Of a DNA stretch of 64,000 bases, positions 60,909 to 64,000 are shown one piece after another. The notes under the pieces were generated by a model, which was not told where the DNA came from, ran no database searches, and saw nothing but the letters and a program-made list of their open reading frames with translations. The translations under genes and the position numbers were made by a program. Position 1 is the first letter of the stretch. Each line of letters starts with the position of its first letter. This DNA comes from Halegenticoccus soli (GTDB lineage Archaea > Halobacteriota > Halobacteria > Halobacteriales > Haloferacaceae), in the NCBI RefSeq assembly GCF_002844195.1, contig NZ_PEND01000005.1, positions 186,001 through 250,000 of the forward strand, given 5' to 3'.

Positions 60909-63884
60909 ATGGGTTCCGGAGGCTCGGCACAGGATACGCGTACCGAAACGCTCGCCGTGTTTACACGGGCCGAATCCCCCTACGCTCCGCTCACGACGAG
61001 CGAAGTCGCTGATTCGCTCGGCTGCGGGCGGCGGGCCGCGTACGATCGCCTCGCAGAGCTCGTCGAACAGGGCGACATTCGAACGAAGAAGGTCGGGGCT
61101 CGCGGTCGCGTCTGGTGGCGCGTCCCCGCCGATCGCGCTGCGAAAGCAGATCCCGAAGCCGCCACCGAGAAGCTTCAGCGCGAGCGTACCCTCACGGCGC
61201 GGATCCTGGATGCGGTACCGGTGAGAGTCAGCGTGATTACGCCCGACGGTGAGATCGACAGATCGAATCGGCTCTTCGACGAATACTTAGCGGAGAGTGC
61301 ACGCGGAGACGAGTACGAAGTGGGACTCTGGGACCTCTACGATGAAACCGGGAGGTACGTTCCTCCGGAGGACCGTCCGTACATGAGGATCTTCGCCACC
61401 GGCGAGCCAGTTCACGGCTGGCGCGGGCAAATCGAGCTTCCCACCGGCGAGCGACGGTGGTTTTCCGTTTCCGCCATCCCGATGAAACGAGATGGAAACG
61501 ACGTTCACCGCGTCGTCGTCAGCGTCGACGATATCACAGAATTCAAGAACCAGTCCCGCCGGTTGGAACGGCAGCGCGACGACCTCAAACGCGAGCTGGA
61601 CGAGGTGTTCGAGCGGATCGACGACGCGTTCTTCGCGCTCGACGAACAGTGGCGGTTCACCTACGTCAACGACCGCGCCGAACAATTCCTCGAGAAGACC
61701 GAAGCGGAGTTGCTCGGCAATAGCGTCTGGGAGGAGTTCTCCGAGGCCGTCGGCTCGACCTTCCAGGAGAGATACGAGCAGGCGCTAATCACGCAACAGT
61801 CGGTCAGCTTCGAAGCGTACTACCCCCCGCTCGACGCCTGGTTCGAAGTCCGCGCGTACCCGTCAGAGACGGGGCTCTCCGTGTACTTCCGCGACGTGAC
61901 AGAGCGCAAGGAGCGCGAACGAGCGCTCGAACGATCGGAGCAGCGCTACCGAACACTCGCCGAGCACTTTCCCAACGGGGCCGTGGCGCTGTTCGACGAG
62001 GAGCTACGGTACACCCTGCTCGAAGGAGCCATCTTCGACGACTACGAGGTTCCGACGCGCGAACTCGTCGGGCGTCGAATCGGGACCCTCGCTCCCGATC
62101 CGGAGACGCGTGAACTGGTCGAACGGTGCTACGCCGCCGCGCTCGACGGCGAGACGAACTCGTACGAGTTCGAGTGGAACGACCGGGAGTTCCAGGCGTG
62201 GACGCTTCCGGTGACGGACGAGAACGGAGAGGTGTTCGCCGGCATGGTCATGACCCAGGACGTCACGGATCGGAAACGGCGCGAGCGTGAGCTCGAACAG
62301 TACGAGCGGATCGTCGAGACGATCTGGGACGGCGTCTACGCGGTCGACGAGGACGACCGGTTCGCGCTGGTCAACGACGCCTACGCATCCATGCTCGGGT
62401 ACGATCCCGAGGAGCTGCTCGGCGAGCACGCGTCGCGCGTCCACAGCGAAACGACGAACGAGGAGCTCGGTCGACTGAACGAGGAAATGGTAGCCGGCGA
62501 GCGCGAGCAGGCGTCCGTCGAACTGGACCTCCGGACGGCCGACGGCGAGACGGTTCCGACCGAAACGAAATTCGGCCCGTACCGGGTCGACGGCGAGCGG
62601 TACGGGCGCGTCGGCGTAACCCGCGACGTCACGGATCGGAAGCGCCGGGAGCGGCAGCTCGACCGCCAGCGCGAGCGGCTCGCGGCGCTGAACAACCTGA
62701 ACGGCGTCGTCCGCGACATCAACGAGGCGCTCGTCAGACAGTCGACCCGCGGGGAGATCGAGCGGACGGTCTGTGAGCGACTCGCCGCGTCGGACTCGTA
62801 CCGGTTCGCTTGGATCGCCGAAGTTGATCCGAAGGAGCGATCGATCCGGCCGCGGGTGGAAGCCGGCGTCGACGGCTACCTCGACGAGATCCCGCTCTCG
62901 GTCGAGTCGGACGAGCCGACCGGCCGCGGGCCGGTCGGCAGGACCGTTCGGACGAGGAAAACGCAGGTCAGCCAGGATGTGTTCGCCGATCCCGACTTCG
63001 AACCGTGGCGCGAGTACGCCGAAAAGTACGGGTACCGATCAGTCGCCGTGGTCCCGATCGTCCACGAGGACGCCCTCTACGGGATTTTGGGCGTGTATGC
63101 CCGCCGGACGGACGCCTTCACAGGCGAAGAGCGGGAAGTAATCGACCAGTTAGGGGAAATCGTCGGCCACACGATCGCGGCGGTCGAGCGCAAGCGGGCG
63201 CTGATGAGCGACGACGTCGTCGAGGTCGAGTTCCGTCTCCGCGACGTCTTCGACGCGATCGACGTCCGGGCGACAGCGGACGGAACGATCACCCTCGACC
63301 GAACAGTGCCCGTCGGCGGCGGGACGTACCTCGAGTACGGAACCGCGACCGAGGACGCGGTAGACGCCCTAGAGACGCTCGTCGAGCGCCTCCCCCACTG
63401 GGAGGACGTGACGATCCTCAGCCGACGGTTCGGCGACACCACGTTCGAGCTGCGCCTCTCGAAGCCGCCCGTGGTTTCGGCCGTCGCGTCGCACGGCGGC
63501 TACGTCAAGGAAGCGACGATCGAGGACGGTGATTACCACATGACCATTCACCTCCCTCCGTCCGTCGACGTCAGAGACGTCACCCGCACGGTCCAGAGCG
63601 CGTATCCCGAGATCGAGATGGTGACGCGTCGACAGATCGCCCGCACCGATGAGGCTCCGAAACGGATCGAACGGACGTTCACGGAGGACCTGACCGACCA
63701 CCAGCGGACCGCCTTAGAGGTCGCCTTTCACTCGGGCTTCTTCGAGTGGCCTCGGGATAGCTCCGGCGAGGAGGTGGCCGCCTCGCTCGGGGTGAGTCCC
63801 TCCACGTTCCACCAGCACGTCCGACTCGCGGAAAAGAAGCTCTTCGGGGCGTTGTTTACCGAGCCACGACCGCTGAGGGAGTAG
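60909..63884 (+). CDS. Multi-PAS/GAF bat-type HTH_10 sensory regulator
   Basis: 991 residues. An N-terminal winged-helix-like domain (about 10-75: TSEVADSLGCGRRAAYDRLAEL) is followed by PAS domains at about 95-215, 222-337, 345-460 and 462-580 (with DVTDRKRRERELE-type linkers), a GAF domain (about 595-760: RFAWIAEVDPKERSIRPRVE, VAVVPIVHEDALYGILGVYA), a bat domain, and a C-terminal HTH_10 (LTDHQRTALEVAFHSGFFEW, EEVAASLGVSPSTFHQHVRL). No kinase domain is present, so it is a one-component regulator sensing redox, oxygen or light. The combination of an N-terminal and a C-terminal DNA-binding domain is less usual. It has no obvious partner gene. Confidence 0.9.
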   Translation: MGSGGSAQDTRTETLAVFTRAESPYAPLTTSEVADSLGCGRRAAYDRLAELVEQGDIRTKKVGARGRVWWRVPADRAAKADPEAATEKLQRERTLTARILDAVPVRVSVITPDGEIDRSNRLFDEYLAESARGDEYEVGLWDLYDETGRYVPPEDRPYMRIFATGEPVHGWRGQIELPTGERRWFSVSAIPMKRDGNDVHRVVVSVDDITEFKNQSRRLERQRDDLKRELDEVFERIDDAFFALDEQWRFTYVNDRAEQFLEKTEAELLGNSVWEEFSEAVGSTFQERYEQALITQQSVSFEAYYPPLDAWFEVRAYPSETGLSVYFRDVTERKERERALERSEQRYRTLAEHFPNGAVALFDEELRYTLLEGAIFDDYEVPTRELVGRRIGTLAPDPETRELVERCYAAALDGETNSYEFEWNDREFQAWTLPVTDENGEVFAGMVMTQDVTDRKRRERELEQYERIVETIWDGVYAVDEDDRFALVNDAYASMLGYDPEELLGEHASRVHSETTNEELGRLNEEMVAGEREQASVELDLRTADGETVPTETKFGPYRVDGERYGRVGVTRDVTDRKRRERQLDRQRERLAALNNLNGVVRDINEALVRQSTRGEIERTVCERLAASDSYRFAWIAEVDPKERSIRPRVEAGVDGYLDEIPLSVESDEPTGRGPVGRTVRTRKTQVSQDVFADPDFEPWREYAEKYGYRSVAVVPIVHEDALYGILGVYARRTDAFTGEEREVIDQLGEIVGHTIAAVERKRALMSDDVVEVEFRLRDVFDAIDVRATADGTITLDRTVPVGGGTYLEYGTATEDAVDALETLVERLPHWEDVTILSRRFGDTTFELRLSKPPVVSAVASHGGYVKEATIEDGDYHMTIHLPPSVDVRDVTRTVQSAYPEIEMVTRRQIARTDEAPKRIERTFTEDLTDHQRTALEVAFHSGFFEWPRDSSGEEVAASLGVSPSTFHQHVRLAEKKLFGALFTEPRPLRE

Positions 63885-64000
63885 TCAACTTGGGGGATCG
63901 GGGAGAGCACCCCGAACGCCGTCGCTTACCGCACGCCGTTTCCCAAACGATCGGCCGTATCAAACTATTGAACGCAATCGTTGAGGCGGTAGGTGGATAG

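Overview
The window is chromosomal DNA of a halophilic archaeon (class Halobacteria). Evidence: high GC, very acidic proteins, many leaderless genes behind TATA boxes, Orc1/Cdc6, bat-type HTH_10 regulators, HVO_A0114-, DICT- and DacZ-like proteins, CrtB, haloarchaeal Tat/lipobox signals and IS200/IS605-IS1341 transposons. Genus cannot be fixed by eye. No rRNA, tRNA or CRISPR array was seen.

Layout. 1-1592: end of a tripartite tricarboxylate transporter (tctA partial, tctB). 1593-4080: a 946-bp AT-rich gap with inverted repeats, then orc1/cdc6 (possible origin). 4.2-13.3 kb: small hypotheticals, a degenerate Mrr-like membrane protein, a covalent-FAD amine oxidase (SolA/MSOX family), threonine ammonia-lyase, nitroreductase, Tat-exported EEP hydrolase. 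13.3-17.7 kb: two transposons. The first has a tnpA cut by a nonsense codon before its catalytic Tyr, plus an intact tnpB. The second has a tnpB broken by a 56-nt double-hairpin insertion. 17.7-33 kb: crtB, DICT and bat-type regulators, a Cys-rich HTH_10 regulator beside a Zn/Cd/Pb P-type ATPase, a histone-fold protein, a GT-C-like protein, MFS and MATE transporters, a SOUL gene remnant and a DacZ-like c-di-AMP cyclase.

33.2-51.5 kb is the most interesting region. It holds a sugar ABC transporter (binding protein, two permeases, ATPase), a GH31 glycosidase, a Gfo6-like sugar dehydrogenase, an enolase-superfamily sugar-acid dehydratase, a DHDPS/KDG-aldolase-family enzyme, an aldehyde dehydrogenase and an IclR regulator. 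One tight operon (49097 down to 42914) joins the dehydratase to a set resembling the bacterial sulfolactate module: SlcC-like and ComC-like dehydrogenases, SuyA/SuyB-like sulfo-lyase subunits and a SuyZ/YeiH-type exporter. I propose an archaeal sulfo-Entner-Doudoroff pathway for sulfoquinovose or another sulfosugar: sugar -> sulfogluconate -> keto-deoxy-sulfogluconate -> pyruvate + sulfolactaldehyde -> sulfolactate -> pyruvate + sulfite. No lactonase is seen, and the GH31 looks like YicI rather than YihQ, so a pentose or other sugar remains the alternative for the upper part.

52.4-59.3 kb: KipI (PxpB), KipA (PxpC), LamB/YcsF (PxpA), a stand-alone biotin carrier and a biotin carboxylase, with an Lrp regulator and a class III aminotransferase. 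Together the parts make a split urea-carboxylase-like, biotin-dependent lactam/amide system. 59.6-63.9 kb: an EamA exporter and a 991-aa multi-PAS/GAF bat-type regulator; 26-nt repeats lie on either side of the EamA gene.
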